A stretch of DNA of 64,000 bases from Aurantiochytrium sp. KH105 (Eukaryota; Sar; Bigyra; Thraustochytrida; Thraustochytriidae): the NCBI GenBank assembly GCA_003116975.1, contig BGKB01000044.1:260940-324939 (forward strand), in the 5' to 3' direction. This document shows, piece after piece, positions 1 through 8,540 of the stretch. The notes beneath the pieces are model-generated. The model searched no databases. It saw only the letters and a list, made by a program, of their open reading frames with translations, and was not told the origin of the DNA. A program made the position numbers and the translations under genes. The stretch's first letter is position 1; each line of letters begins with the position of its first letter.

Positions 1-186
1 TGTGCGTCTGGGCCAGCGTGTGTGCGCGGGCGACAGGAAGGAGGGAGCGAGGGAAGGAGGGGGGGAAGGGAGGAAGGAGGAGCGGCTTGGGTTGTTTATT
101 CCTGGCGGAGCCGTCCGTCCCGTGCGGCGTCGGCGAGGGCGACTCCCCGCGCGCCGAGCTCGAGGGCCTCGCAGCCGGCCACGCCC

Positions 187-222
<36 letters not shown>
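187..222. repeat. (GCCA)n microsatellite
   Basis: About nine consecutive GCCA units, visible directly. Confidence 0.9.
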
Positions 223-224
<2 letters not shown>

Positions 225-302
225 AAGCCGTGCGGCCATGCGAAAGGAGCGAGGAGTGGTATACTGAAAGAAAGAACGTGTGGCAAAGATTGCTAAGCCG
301 CA

Positions 303-327
303 CACGCACGCACGCACGCACGCACGC
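303..327. repeat. (ACGC)n microsatellite
   Basis: About six consecutive ACGC units, visible directly. Confidence 0.85.
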
Positions 328-876
328 AGGCGGGCAAGCAGGCAGGACGTCGACAAGTAACGGGGAGAAGCGAGAGAGCTCCCCGTTCGCGGCTGCGGCT
401 GCTTCGCTGCTGCGGTGCAGCAGCAGCCGCTGCTGATGATGCCGCTGCTGCTGCTGATGACGAAGATGATCTTGTGAGGTGATGACGATGATGTCGGCCC
501 TCGCGGCTGCGGCGTCTTCGCGGCCCCGCTCTGTCGCTTGTGGCTGTGGCTGGCTGGCTGCTGCTGGCCATGGTGGCTGGTAGCCAGCTAGCCTAGCCTA
601 GCCAGGTAGCCTAGCCTAGCTAGCTAGCTAGCTAGCGATATATACAATCCCTAGCCCAGTGCTAACTACTGGCCTAACTGTAAGGGCGACGCGGCGCCAG
701 TGTGTATACCACGGTACCACATCTGCAGCGGTATGCGCGGTCCCGGTCCCGGTCCCGGAAGGCGGTACCGCTTGGACCCAGAGCTGTCTTTGCTAGCGCA
801 GCACAGGCAGCGAGTGAGTGAGTGAGTGGGTGGGTGAGTGGGTGAGTGAGTGGCGCGGCGCGGGCGGCGAAGCGCG

Positions 877-1701
877 ATGGCGGGCAACAAGGCGCGCAGG
901 CAGCGGCGCGCGCAGCGGGGCGCGCGCAGCAAGCAGCGCGGGGAGAGCGGGCGGCCCAAGACCGCGGCGGAGCGTGCGAAGGCCGAGCGCGTCGCGCGCA
1001 CGGTGGCGGCGCAGATCGTGGCGCACGACGACGCCGCCGCCGCCAAGGCGCTCTTGCACGCCCCCGAGCGCCCGTCTGCAAAGCAACAGAACCAGCAGGA
1101 GCAGCCACAAGCGTCGCAAGAACGCCTCAGCGGCAAGAAGCGTGCGCGAAGTGACAGCACCGACCCGGAAAGTCGAAGACCCGCAAAAGTCACCTTGACA
1201 GCTTTTGCGCCACCCACGCTGCGCCTGGAACAGGATGTCGCTGTCGCGCAGCCGACTGCGGAAGTCAGGCTAGCGCACGCAGGCAAACTCAGCAGAGATC
1301 TTCTCGAATCCCTCGAAGAAGCCCATGTCGCCCGAGAAGCGGAACTTGCCAAAGAACGCGCACGCAAGGCCTCCGCTCGCATCGGTAACGCACGTCCTAA
1401 CACGAAAGGCAATCTCTTTGCTGCTCTCGCAAATGATGACGACGAAGACGACGAAGACGAGGACCTTGATTCACCTGGATTCCGAAGAAAGAACAAGTCA
1501 AAGCTCTTTTTCGCCCCTTCGACTCTCATCATCGACCAAGGTCGCCAGTTTGAGCCAATCTTCGGCGGGAAAGGTCGCGACCAAGAGGAGTCTGCGGCCT
1601 CCGAACCTCAACCTCAACCTCAACCTCGATCCCAACCTCAGCCAAAACCCGCCATGCTTGCGACCGCCGCTCCCGAGGATAATGACGACGACGACCTGTA
1701 A
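877..1701 (+). CDS. Hypothetical basic/acidic low-complexity protein (274 aa)
   Basis: I do not recognise a family. The ATG at 877 (AGCGCGATGG, G at +4) is preferred; the in-frame sequence upstream opens only with a GTG at 850. The N-terminus is strongly basic (Arg/Lys/Ala-rich, residues 1-60), the middle is charged and probably helical, and an acidic Asp/Glu run sits at about residues 188-197. The C-terminus is a Pro-Gln dipeptide-like repeat followed by MLATAAPED and a short Asp tail. The basic start plus acidic patch is typical of nuclear or nucleolar proteins, but that is inference. The 3' end of the coding region, stop codon included, is partly duplicated just downstream (1752-1845). The gene is transcribed toward the minus-strand zinc-finger gene ending at 2473. 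Confidence 0.6.
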   Translation: MAGNKARRQRRAQRGARSKQRGESGRPKTAAERAKAERVARTVAAQIVAHDDAAAAKALLHAPERPSAKQQNQQEQPQASQERLSGKKRARSDSTDPESRRPAKVTLTAFAPPTLRLEQDVAVAQPTAEVRLAHAGKLSRDLLESLEEAHVAREAELAKERARKASARIGNARPNTKGNLFAALANDDDEDDEDEDLDSPGFRRKNKSKLFFAPSTLIIDQGRQFEPIFGGKGRDQEESAASEPQPQPQPRSQPQPKPAMLATAAPEDNDDDDL

Positions 1702-1845
1702 GGCGTGTGCGCTCTCAATCGAACCTCAATTTCAACCTCAACCTCAATTCAAACCTCAGCCAAAACCCGCCATGCTTGCGACCGCTGCTCCCGACGATTG
1801 ATAAGGCTTTCGAGGATCATGGCAACGACTTGTATGTCGTGTGCG
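1604..1845 (+). repeat. Imperfect tandem duplication of a gene 3' end
   Basis: A core of about 34 bases starting AACCTCAGCCAAAACCC at 1634 recurs at 1752 (offset 118). The following tail, ending in GTGTGCGCTCTC, also recurs after a short insertion. The first copy contains the stop codon of the gene at 877-1701, so the second copy is untranslated unless that stop is bypassed. Confidence 0.8.
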
Positions 1846-1862
1846 CTCTCTTCGGTCTGCTG

Positions 1863-1881
1863 CCCCCCCCCCCCCCCCCCC
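1863..1881. repeat. Poly-C tract
   Basis: Nineteen consecutive C. Homopolymer length may be unreliable in assembly. Confidence 0.85.
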
Positions 1882-2208
1882 TTTGTAATTTACCCTCTTT
1901 CGAAAACAATCTTTTTCTTTGCCCAGAAAGCCCTCAACTGGCTGTCTCTTGTTTCACCGCCAATCACTTTTGTAGTATTTCATACCACACACATCACAAA
2001 AAAAAAGGAAAGAAATGCTGTCAAGGTTGATCTTTGTTTCGGTAAATCAAAAATTGAAATCGAGCAAGCTCTTGAAAATCATCATGCAAAGTCATTGTGT
2101 GGTGTACTGTGTCTTTCCTAATTCCGCCTCTTCTTGTGCCTGGCTTGTAAACTTTCTTTCTGACCGGAAAAAGCATTCAGAAAACCGTGCATGTCGCTCG
2201 CGCGCGCG

Positions 2209-2231
2209 CTCGCTCGCTCGCTCGCTCGCTC
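2209..2231. repeat. (CGCT)n microsatellite
   Basis: About six CGCT units preceded by CGCGCGCG. A similar CGCT/TTGC run occurs near 20395-20430. Confidence 0.85.
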
Positions 2232-2472
2232 ACGGTTAACAATGCAGACGTGACAACAACCCTTACCAAAATCATTGCGAGTGTAACAGCAAAAGGTGAC
2301 TGACGGCCTTGATTTGTCTTTCGTAAATGATGCTCTTCTTTCTGCGTTGTCTGTAAACTTCTTTCTCCCCATCCTCGTAATCCTGGCAGCCCTGAAGCGA
2401 AATGGAATCCTTCTCCCATGCCCAAAAGACATTTACAAAGCAAGAATAAGAAAAGAATGCAAGAAGTCACAA

Positions 2473-4083
2473 TTACGCTTGCTCCTTTTCCTTCTCTGCA
2501 CGTAGCTGCCGATGAGCGTCAAGCAACGAGAGCTTGGCCGGCGCCAACTTCTCCAGCCGCGCCTCCACGTCCACGGAAGCCTCCTCAGAACGGTCGATAC
2601 CCACGCTTTCCTTTCTTGAGAGGGGCTTGAGACCAATCTTCTCAAAGGGATCCCCATCGGCAAAGAAAGGATCGCGTCTGCGCCGCGCCACGCCCATCAG
2701 ACGGCCCGCTTCCGTGACCCAGGCTGTCTCCTCAAGATCTGACATGGACGGCGGCCTCGGCTGACGCGAGGGCCTTGGCAACATCCGCCGCGGCGCCATG
2801 TCTGTCATTCGCGACCCAGACAAGTCGTACAAGCAACCATCCTCGCTCGTCTCACGAACATGTGCAAAGGCGCTTCGCGAAAAACCATCAAGACTGCACT
2901 GAAACACCTGTCGCGGGGGCGGTCGTAGTAGCCGGATCATGTCCAGTCCCGTCATAAATTTGTCCCCGCCTCCCGTTCCTGTAGACGAATCGTCGTCTGC
3001 ATCCTCGGCGGCGCTCACATTCGCGTCACCATCGTCGCCACCGCCGCCGCCGCCGCCACCGGCGTTGTTACTGTTGCTACTTGAACTACCTCCGTGCGCC
3101 CCAACGCCGTTGCCCGGACCATGGCGCGCGCGCTTGCGTCGTGCCTGCGCGCGCTTCGTTCGCTGTCTGCGTCCCAGTCCAAGCTGCGACGCGTGCTGGT
3201 AGCATAGCTCCGCGTTCGTCATCCCAAACACCGTCTCTTCGTCGTCATCCAGCACCATGTTCCATTTTTGGGACACCTTGTTGCCCTGCATTGCCAAACG
3301 AAACATACGGTGCGGCCCCGTCTCAAACGCACCCGACCCTTGCGGTGGCTGCAATGGCAGCAACCCCAAACGCGTGCGTGAATTGTCGTCCCAACGCACC
3401 AAATTATCCAACGTAAATCCGAGGTGGTGCTCGTGACTTTGTTTGGGGAGCTCGAGATCATATTCGATCTTTGTCATGCCCAGCATCTGATACTGAGATC
3501 GCTCGCGCCGGGACGAGGGCCCCGACGAGGTACGTCGATTGCTCTCACCACTGCTGCTGCTCAAGCCTGCGCGCCGTTTGCGCCCGCGTCCACTGTCAGA
3601 GTCCGACGATCGATTCATTTCCTCCACGTAAGGGGTGAGCGCATTCAAAAGTTCCAACCGATGTATCCGCACTACATGCGTCGCGAGTTTGCCCCGCAAA
3701 ATGAAGACCCGCTTGCACTTGGGAAACGGACACTGGAGTTTTTCCACCTGGTCTCCAGCTCCGGCCGGGGCATCAACCTTGACGGCCTTGGCGGTCTCTA
3801 CACGCTCGAGAGCCAGCTTTTTCACATCTTCCTCGCTCAGCTCTTCGCCTCGCGCCAGAATTTCAACGGCGCTCTTGGCAACCTCGCCCAGACCTCCGGG
3901 CGGTAACGCCAACTTGGGGTCGTTCTCCTCGAGCTGACGCAGATATGCCTTATGTTCTTCCTGCGTGAGTCCCTTGCGTGCGCAGTATCTGCATGCGGCA
4001 CCCCACCGTTGCATGCTGCTCACCTGGCTCCGCAATATCTGGTACCCGCACCCTCCGCATGGCTGCGACGAGTGCTGCGGCAT
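2473..4083 (-). CDS. Zinc-ribbon and C2H2 zinc-finger protein (536 aa)
   Basis: The N-terminus carries two CxxC pairs (CGGC near residue 9 and CRYC near residue 32), which look like a zinc ribbon. One classic C2H2 finger follows at about residues 117-140 (CPFPKCKRVF, then HVVRIH). The rest is low complexity: a Ser-rich basic stretch, a Gly/Asn/Asp-rich stretch around residues 320-360, and a charged C-terminus ending AEKEKEQA. The ATG at 4083 places the first cysteine pair right at the N-terminus. Nucleic-acid binding is the expected role from the fingers, but the family is not recognised. It is divergent to the RWD-SANT-CHY gene at 4771, with about 690 bases of GC-rich shared upstream DNA. 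Confidence 0.7.
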   Translation of the reverse strand: MPQHSSQPCGGCGYQILRSQVSSMQRWGAACRYCARKGLTQEEHKAYLRQLEENDPKLALPPGGLGEVAKSAVEILARGEELSEEDVKKLALERVETAKAVKVDAPAGAGDQVEKLQCPFPKCKRVFILRGKLATHVVRIHRLELLNALTPYVEEMNRSSDSDSGRGRKRRAGLSSSSGESNRRTSSGPSSRRERSQYQMLGMTKIEYDLELPKQSHEHHLGFTLDNLVRWDDNSRTRLGLLPLQPPQGSGAFETGPHRMFRLAMQGNKVSQKWNMVLDDDEETVFGMTNAELCYQHASQLGLGRRQRTKRAQARRKRARHGPGNGVGAHGGSSSSNSNNAGGGGGGGGDDGDANVSAAEDADDDSSTGTGGGDKFMTGLDMIRLLRPPPRQVFQCSLDGFSRSAFAHVRETSEDGCLYDLSGSRMTDMAPRRMLPRPSRQPRPPSMSDLEETAWVTEAGRLMGVARRRRDPFFADGDPFEKIGLKPLSRKESVGIDRSEEASVDVEARLEKLAPAKLSLLDAHRQLRAEKEKEQA

Positions 4084-4770
4084 CTTTTCTCAGCCGTGTT
4101 CGCACGTACTTTTTCGTGACCGATCTTTTTCCCTCCTCAAATTGAGAGGTTACTACCGCTCCAAACGAGAGATTGCAAACCTGAAAACCAGGCAATCCCT
4201 GCACAAACCGAGGCCACTGCCGCTCTCCCCACCGTCCCCGAGCGTCCTTGCCTTGCGCAGCGCCGAGCCCTCGCCACCGCCGCCGGCGCCCGGTCTTGGA
4301 GCCCCGTCGACCTCGCGCGGCTCGCCAGCGACAGTTGTTGCCTTTTCGAACACGCCCAGCGCAGCGCGCGCCCGCGACGAGGGAGCGCGCTGCTGTTTCC
4401 TCCTGCTCCTTCCTCGCCTCCCTCCCCCCTCCGCCCCGCCGCCGCGAGCCGCCGCGAGCCGCCTCGAGTCGCGCCGCGCGGCCCTCTCGCGCGAGCCGCC
4501 CTGCGCCGCGCCGCGACGAGCGGCGCCCCGGCTCAGACAGGAAAGAAGAAGGAGAAAGGGGTTTGCTTTTTGTAGTTTTTGTTTCCTTGTTTCTCTGTGT
4601 CTGCTCCTTGCTTGTGTGAGACTGTTTTTCAAGGGCAACAACAAAGCGAAGCGGGGCAAAGATAAGCGGCCAGCAGGACCAGCCGCGGCAGCGCACACTA
4701 GACTATAGCCCATACCTGCAGTTGGCCGCGTCCGGATAGCCCACTTGCGGCGCCGGCCTCGAGCGACCAT
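4084..4770. other. Divergent intergenic promoter region
   Basis: GC-rich sequence between the divergent zinc-finger gene (-) and RWD-SANT-CHY gene (+), including a dense GCCGCGAGCCGCC-type stretch near 4440-4530. I see no defined TATA element and no gene. Confidence 0.55.
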
Positions 4771-6774
4771 ATGGCGAGAGCTTCCGTGTCGCTCTCGCTC
4801 TCAGGCAGATCGAGAAAAAGGGCAGAGCTGGCGACCATGAGCGAGGTGGAGTGGGCGCAGTTTGCGCGCAGGTATGGCGCGCAGTTCGAGGAAAAGGTGC
4901 CCGGCGCCGTCTGTGAGCTGCACGGCGTGGGCACCACCGACCCGGACTTTGACGCAGGTTGGCTCCCAGAGGATGACCTGCCCGCCCAAGACGCCGACGA
5001 AGGCCAAACCGCGGGAGGAAAAAAGACCCGCGGCGTACGCATATCCGTAGAGTTGCCCAGGGCATACCCCCAGCAACCTCCCCAGGTCCGCGTGATGTCC
5101 GAGCATCCCATCCGCGAGCATCTCCAGCCCGAAATTGATAGCTTCCTCGCCGCCAACGCCGGCAAAAACGTCCTTCGGCCTCTTGCCAAATGGATTGACC
5201 GCAAAATTGGGCAGTGGAGACCACCACAACTCCAAGAAGACGACAGCGAGACCGCAAACGGCCAAGACACCGGACCCAACGACCCCAAGGACCCAAATGA
5301 CGTTTGGACGCTCGCACAGCAACTCTTGCTTGAGGACGCCTTGCTCGAATTCCCCAAATCCATGGAAAAGCACGCGCGTTGGCGTGCCATCGCCTCGCGC
5401 GTCGAAAACAAATCCAAACGTCAGGTCATCAACCGTTTCATTGCCCTGCGTTCCGCCTTGCGCTCCGCACGCTCCAAGGCTCGTGCAGAATTTGAGGCTC
5501 GCGAGGCCGAGGCCGCAGAACAGCGCGCGCAAGAGGCACAAGCCCTCTTATGGACCGAAGAACAACAGACGGCTCTCGATGCCGCCCTCGCCGAATTTCC
5601 CGCCTCCATGGACAAGAATGAGCGCTGGAAAAGCATTGCCAAGGCAGTTCCAGGAAAGACTAAGCGCGACTGCGTCGACCGTTTCAAAAAACTCCGCCAA
5701 GACTTCATCAATCAACAGCAGCAGGAACAGCAACAACAACAGGGTGCCGCTGCGAACACCACCAAAGCGTCTCAGGGAACCACAAATGTCGACGCCAAAG
5801 ATTCGCGCGATGATCAACACACCGAGAGTCTTCCGAACCTCAACCCGGAGGAACGCGGCACCAAACTCGCCCTGCAAGAGCTCTTCCTCTCCAATGTTGA
5901 TGTCCTCTTCCTCACCTCGATAAAGTGCGTCGTTTCTTGTGGCGCCTGCGGTCAGGACCTCATCACTCGCGTTTCTGCAAACCAAGCGCACAAGGCCTGG
6001 TGCCAAGGATGCTCTGCCCGAATCGTCCTTCGTCTCAATCCGGCCCTAGTGCACCCGGGGAATGACAACAAAGCAGCCTTTCTCGACACAGAACACGCCA
6101 TGCTTCAGGACATTGCCTCTTGTGACCTCCGCGCGAGCTGTGCCTCTTGCACCAAACTCCATACCTTTAGTGATGTGCAGCGCTCTCGGCCCCAAGAGGA
6201 CTCCTGTCACAAGTGTTTTGCCAAGCTGCAGATCTCGTATCAGACATGGGGCCTCGAGATCGTCTTACGCGGCGCTGCAGCTGCAGCGGCTGCAACTGGC
6301 GCAAAGAAAGGCGCAAAGACACCCTCTGGCGCCGCTGTTAAAGTTTCCAAAGCGCACCAAATTGCCGTGCAGGAGCAAGCACGTCTCATCACCCCGGGCA
6401 AGCCTCTGCCCAACCTTGGCATTTGCTCCCACTATGGCAAAAGCCTCCGTTGGCTCCGCTTTCCTTGCTGTGGGCTCGCCTACCCTTGCGAAATTTGCCA
6501 CGACGCCAATGGCGAGTGCGCCGAGACAAAGTGGCCCACCCAGCAAATTTGCGGATTTTGTGGCACAGAGCAACCAGACTCGAGAAACAAGCCATGCACA
6601 AATTGTGGAAAGTATATCAACGTAACAAAGGCATCCTCGCATTGGGAAGGTGGCAAGGGTCAGCGCAACAAAGCACTCATGTCTCATAATGATAGTCGCA
6701 AGTACAAGAACTCCAAGCTCAAGACAAAGAGCAACAAGGCAAACCGCGTCGGACCCAAGTCGGGGCCCAGTTAG
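4771..6774 (+). CDS. RWD / double SANT / CHY-type zinc-finger protein (667 aa)
   Basis: Residues about 25-145 look like an RWD/UBC-fold domain (a VELPRAYPQQPPQV-type strand and turn). Two SANT/Myb domains follow at about 175-235 and 250-315; the second (WTEEQQTALDAALAEFP, then RWKSIAKAVPGKTKRDCVDRF) resembles the C-terminal SANT domains of DNAJC2/ZRF1. A long Cys/His-rich C-terminus (about 385-640) has CGAC, CQGC, CASC, CHKC, CSHYGKSLRW, CEIC, CGFC and CTNCGKY, which matches a CHY-type zinc finger (family of Hot13 and PIRH2). The tail is Lys-rich. The ATG at 4771 opens the frame; the ATG at 4837 (ACCATGAGC) has a good context and may be the real start. Role unknown; chromatin or protein-quality-control binding is inference. 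Confidence 0.75.
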   Translation: MARASVSLSLSGRSRKRAELATMSEVEWAQFARRYGAQFEEKVPGAVCELHGVGTTDPDFDAGWLPEDDLPAQDADEGQTAGGKKTRGVRISVELPRAYPQQPPQVRVMSEHPIREHLQPEIDSFLAANAGKNVLRPLAKWIDRKIGQWRPPQLQEDDSETANGQDTGPNDPKDPNDVWTLAQQLLLEDALLEFPKSMEKHARWRAIASRVENKSKRQVINRFIALRSALRSARSKARAEFEAREAEAAEQRAQEAQALLWTEEQQTALDAALAEFPASMDKNERWKSIAKAVPGKTKRDCVDRFKKLRQDFINQQQQEQQQQQGAAANTTKASQGTTNVDAKDSRDDQHTESLPNLNPEERGTKLALQELFLSNVDVLFLTSIKCVVSCGACGQDLITRVSANQAHKAWCQGCSARIVLRLNPALVHPGNDNKAAFLDTEHAMLQDIASCDLRASCASCTKLHTFSDVQRSRPQEDSCHKCFAKLQISYQTWGLEIVLRGAAAAAAATGAKKGAKTPSGAAVKVSKAHQIAVQEQARLITPGKPLPNLGICSHYGKSLRWLRFPCCGLAYPCEICHDANGECAETKWPTQQICGFCGTEQPDSRNKPCTNCGKYINVTKASSHWEGGKGQRNKALMSHNDSRKYKNSKLKTKSNKANRVGPKSGPS

Positions 6775-6933
6775 GGGGCTTATTGCACGCAAAAAGACAA
6801 CACAAACGTATCGCCTCTCAAACGCAAGAGCAAAACGCTTTGCGCCCGCGTCTATCGAACAATCTGCACAAGATACGTTGTTGTTGGGAAAACTTAGACG
6901 ACGACGACGACGACCAAAAAAAAAAAATTGTTG

Positions 6934-8268
6934 TCAAGTTTCTTTCTTTAGCTTGCTTTCCTCACCTTGCTTCTTTGCCTCGGCTTTAGCCCAGGCGCAA
7001 TACGCGCGCAAGTTTTTGTCTTGGGGCACAATCTCAGCACCCAGACCTCGAGTAAAGATCAGATAGCTGTCAAACGCGAAGGCGCCGAAGCCATAGACCT
7101 TGTTCTCTGCCAAATCAAGTTGGAACGACGGCGAGAGCAAGTACTTGCTCGAAAGCTCCATGACCGAACGGTATCGATTGTCAAAAAGACCTAACGGGGC
7201 CAGCACGCCGCGAACCGCCTCCGGGTCAGCGTCGAGCGCGGCGCTCGGATGTGGACACAAAGCAAAAAAACCTTCAATCGCTCTCTCCTTGACCTTGGCC
7301 GAAGACACGCGACTCATCAGACAACACGCAATGAGCAGCTTCCATGTTTCATCCGCGTAACGTTCCTGCAAAAGCGCCAGGGGAGAATCCGTCGGATAAG
7401 GGCCCTGGACGACATTGCGGCTCACCACATATCGCTCCCAGTCGACCTTTTCGCCATCCTCCCCATCATCTACTTGTACGACTTTTGGGCCCCAGCGCTG
7501 CACCGCTTCGTCCCGCCACGCATTAGCCTCACGTTTAATCGACACCTCATCACCCCGTGCATTAAAAATAGCGTTCAACCGTTTCTGCAAGTCCTCGGGC
7601 CCCGGTCGTCGCGGTGTCTTGTCCAGAATCTCCCTCTCCTGATTTTCCTCCTCGTTGTCATCATTTCCAGCGTCCTGAGAACCGTTTGTCTCGGCCTTGA
7701 CCTTTGATCCTCCCGGGACACGAGAGGATCGCCGCAACCGAGAGGTGTCGATCGGGTCGCCACGCCGACGCCGCTTTTTGGCACTTTTGGGGCTAGAAGA
7801 ATCTTCAATTTCATTTGCAGTCGCTCCCCACGCTTCACGGGCTCGCTTGGCTTCAGCTGCTGCTGCAGCCTTGGCAGCGGCAGCCTCCTTGAGTTCCCGT
7901 GCTTCACGACGAGTGCCTTGAAAAAGTGCCTCCAATTGTGCCTCGTTCTGTCGAATGTTTTGCAATCTTTTCCACTCGTAGTCACTCATTCCGGGGGGCT
8001 TCTCCTGCTCCTCCTGCTCTCCCTCCTGTTGCTCCTTTCCCTTCTGCACGGCGCTGGCGCTGGCGCTGCCCGACGCAGAGGTGGTTTTGGCCTTGTTACT
8101 GCTCGTGTCGTTAGCATCGGCATCAGTGCCATCGCCGGTAGTCTGAGACTGCTCACCGGCCATGTTCTCCTTGACCTTGCCGCCGCTCGTGATCGAGTCC
8201 ACTACCTCTGGCATCCCACCGCTCGCCTCCGCGGCCTCCGTCACCGGGTCCTCTGCCGCGCTCGTCAT
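6934..8268 (-). CDS. MBD4-like HhH-GPD DNA glycosylase (444 aa)
   Basis: The C-terminal third (about residues 290-430) aligns by eye with the glycosylase domain of MBD4, which removes T or U mispaired with G, notably at deaminated CpG. Visible matches are SPLALLQERYADETWKLLIA near 300, then LAPLGLFDNRYRSVMELSSKYL, then YGFGAFAFDSYLIF. Asp400 in FDSY is at the position of the catalytic Asp of MBD4; no catalytic Lys precedes it, as expected for a monofunctional enzyme. No methyl-CpG-binding domain is seen. The N-terminal 200 residues are charged low complexity (Glu/Ala/Lys), and SRLRRSSRVPGG near 180 may be a nuclear-localisation signal. The ATG at 8268 is chosen because the frame upstream has only GTG. 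Nuclear base-excision repair is inferred. Confidence 0.75.
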   Translation of the reverse strand: MTSAAEDPVTEAAEASGGMPEVVDSITSGGKVKENMAGEQSQTTGDGTDADANDTSSNKAKTTSASGSASASAVQKGKEQQEGEQEEQEKPPGMSDYEWKRLQNIRQNEAQLEALFQGTRREARELKEAAAAKAAAAAEAKRAREAWGATANEIEDSSSPKSAKKRRRRGDPIDTSRLRRSSRVPGGSKVKAETNGSQDAGNDDNEEENQEREILDKTPRRPGPEDLQKRLNAIFNARGDEVSIKREANAWRDEAVQRWGPKVVQVDDGEDGEKVDWERYVVSRNVVQGPYPTDSPLALLQERYADETWKLLIACCLMSRVSSAKVKERAIEGFFALCPHPSAALDADPEAVRGVLAPLGLFDNRYRSVMELSSKYLLSPSFQLDLAENKVYGFGAFAFDSYLIFTRGLGAEIVPQDKNLRAYCAWAKAEAKKQGEESKLKKET

Positions 8269-8360
8269 TCTCACGAGCGATTCTGATTGATTCTATACTG
8301 GGTATACTGGGAATACAGGCTGCCACACAACGACGGGCTCGGGAGAGTGCTAACTACCAT

Positions 8361-8380
8361 AGCTAGCTAGGCCTAGCTAG
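8361..8380. promoter_or_regulatory. Palindrome centred on TAGGCCTA, upstream of MBD4-like gene
   Basis: CTAGCTAGGCCTAGCTAG is a perfect 18-base palindrome about 95 bases upstream of the start at 8268. The TAGGCCTA core recurs upstream of other genes in the window. Function as a factor-binding site is inferred. Confidence 0.4.
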
Positions 8381-8442
8381 CATTTATTGCACGCGACTGG
8401 TGTATTGACTACAAGCACTTGAGAGTCAAAAACGCAACGGTG

Positions 8443-8495
<53 letters not shown>

Positions 8496-8496
8496 C
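8443..8496. repeat. (AAC)18 microsatellite in 3' flank
   Basis: Eighteen consecutive AAC units about 45 bases downstream of the stop of the giant minus-strand gene, probably in its 3' UTR (read there as GTT repeats). Confidence 0.9.
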
Positions 8497-8540
8497 GAAA
8501 GAATGCATGAGTTTTCAAAAGAAAGAATAAATGTGTGACA

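Larger units (their letters stand above)
1..876. other. Intergenic, low-complexity upstream region
   Basis: No gene is supported. The stretch holds purine-rich GGGA-type sequence (about 40-90), a GCCA repeat, an ACGC repeat, CTG/CGG-type triplet runs around 395-500, and a run of overlapping AGCCT/AGCTAG motifs at about 585-635. Open frames here translate to Arg/Ala/Ser/Pro-rich low-complexity sequence, as expected for GC-rich non-coding DNA. The right part should hold the promoter of the gene starting at 877. Confidence 0.6.
1702..2472. other. Intergenic region between convergent genes
   Basis: Holds the second copy of the 3' duplication, a run of 19 C at 1863-1881, T-rich sequence and a CGCT repeat. 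No gene is supported. It should contain the 3' UTRs of the flanking convergent genes. Confidence 0.6.

Noticed and set aside
2..571. Overlapping open frames on both strands at the left edge
   Set aside because: Composition is Arg/Ala/Ser/Pro repeats generated by GCCA, ACGC and triplet runs; no domain or consistent start.
666..1532. Long minus-strand frame opposite the gene at 877-1701
   Set aside because: Antisense shadow with Ser/Arg low complexity; the plus strand has a good start and a coherent charged protein.
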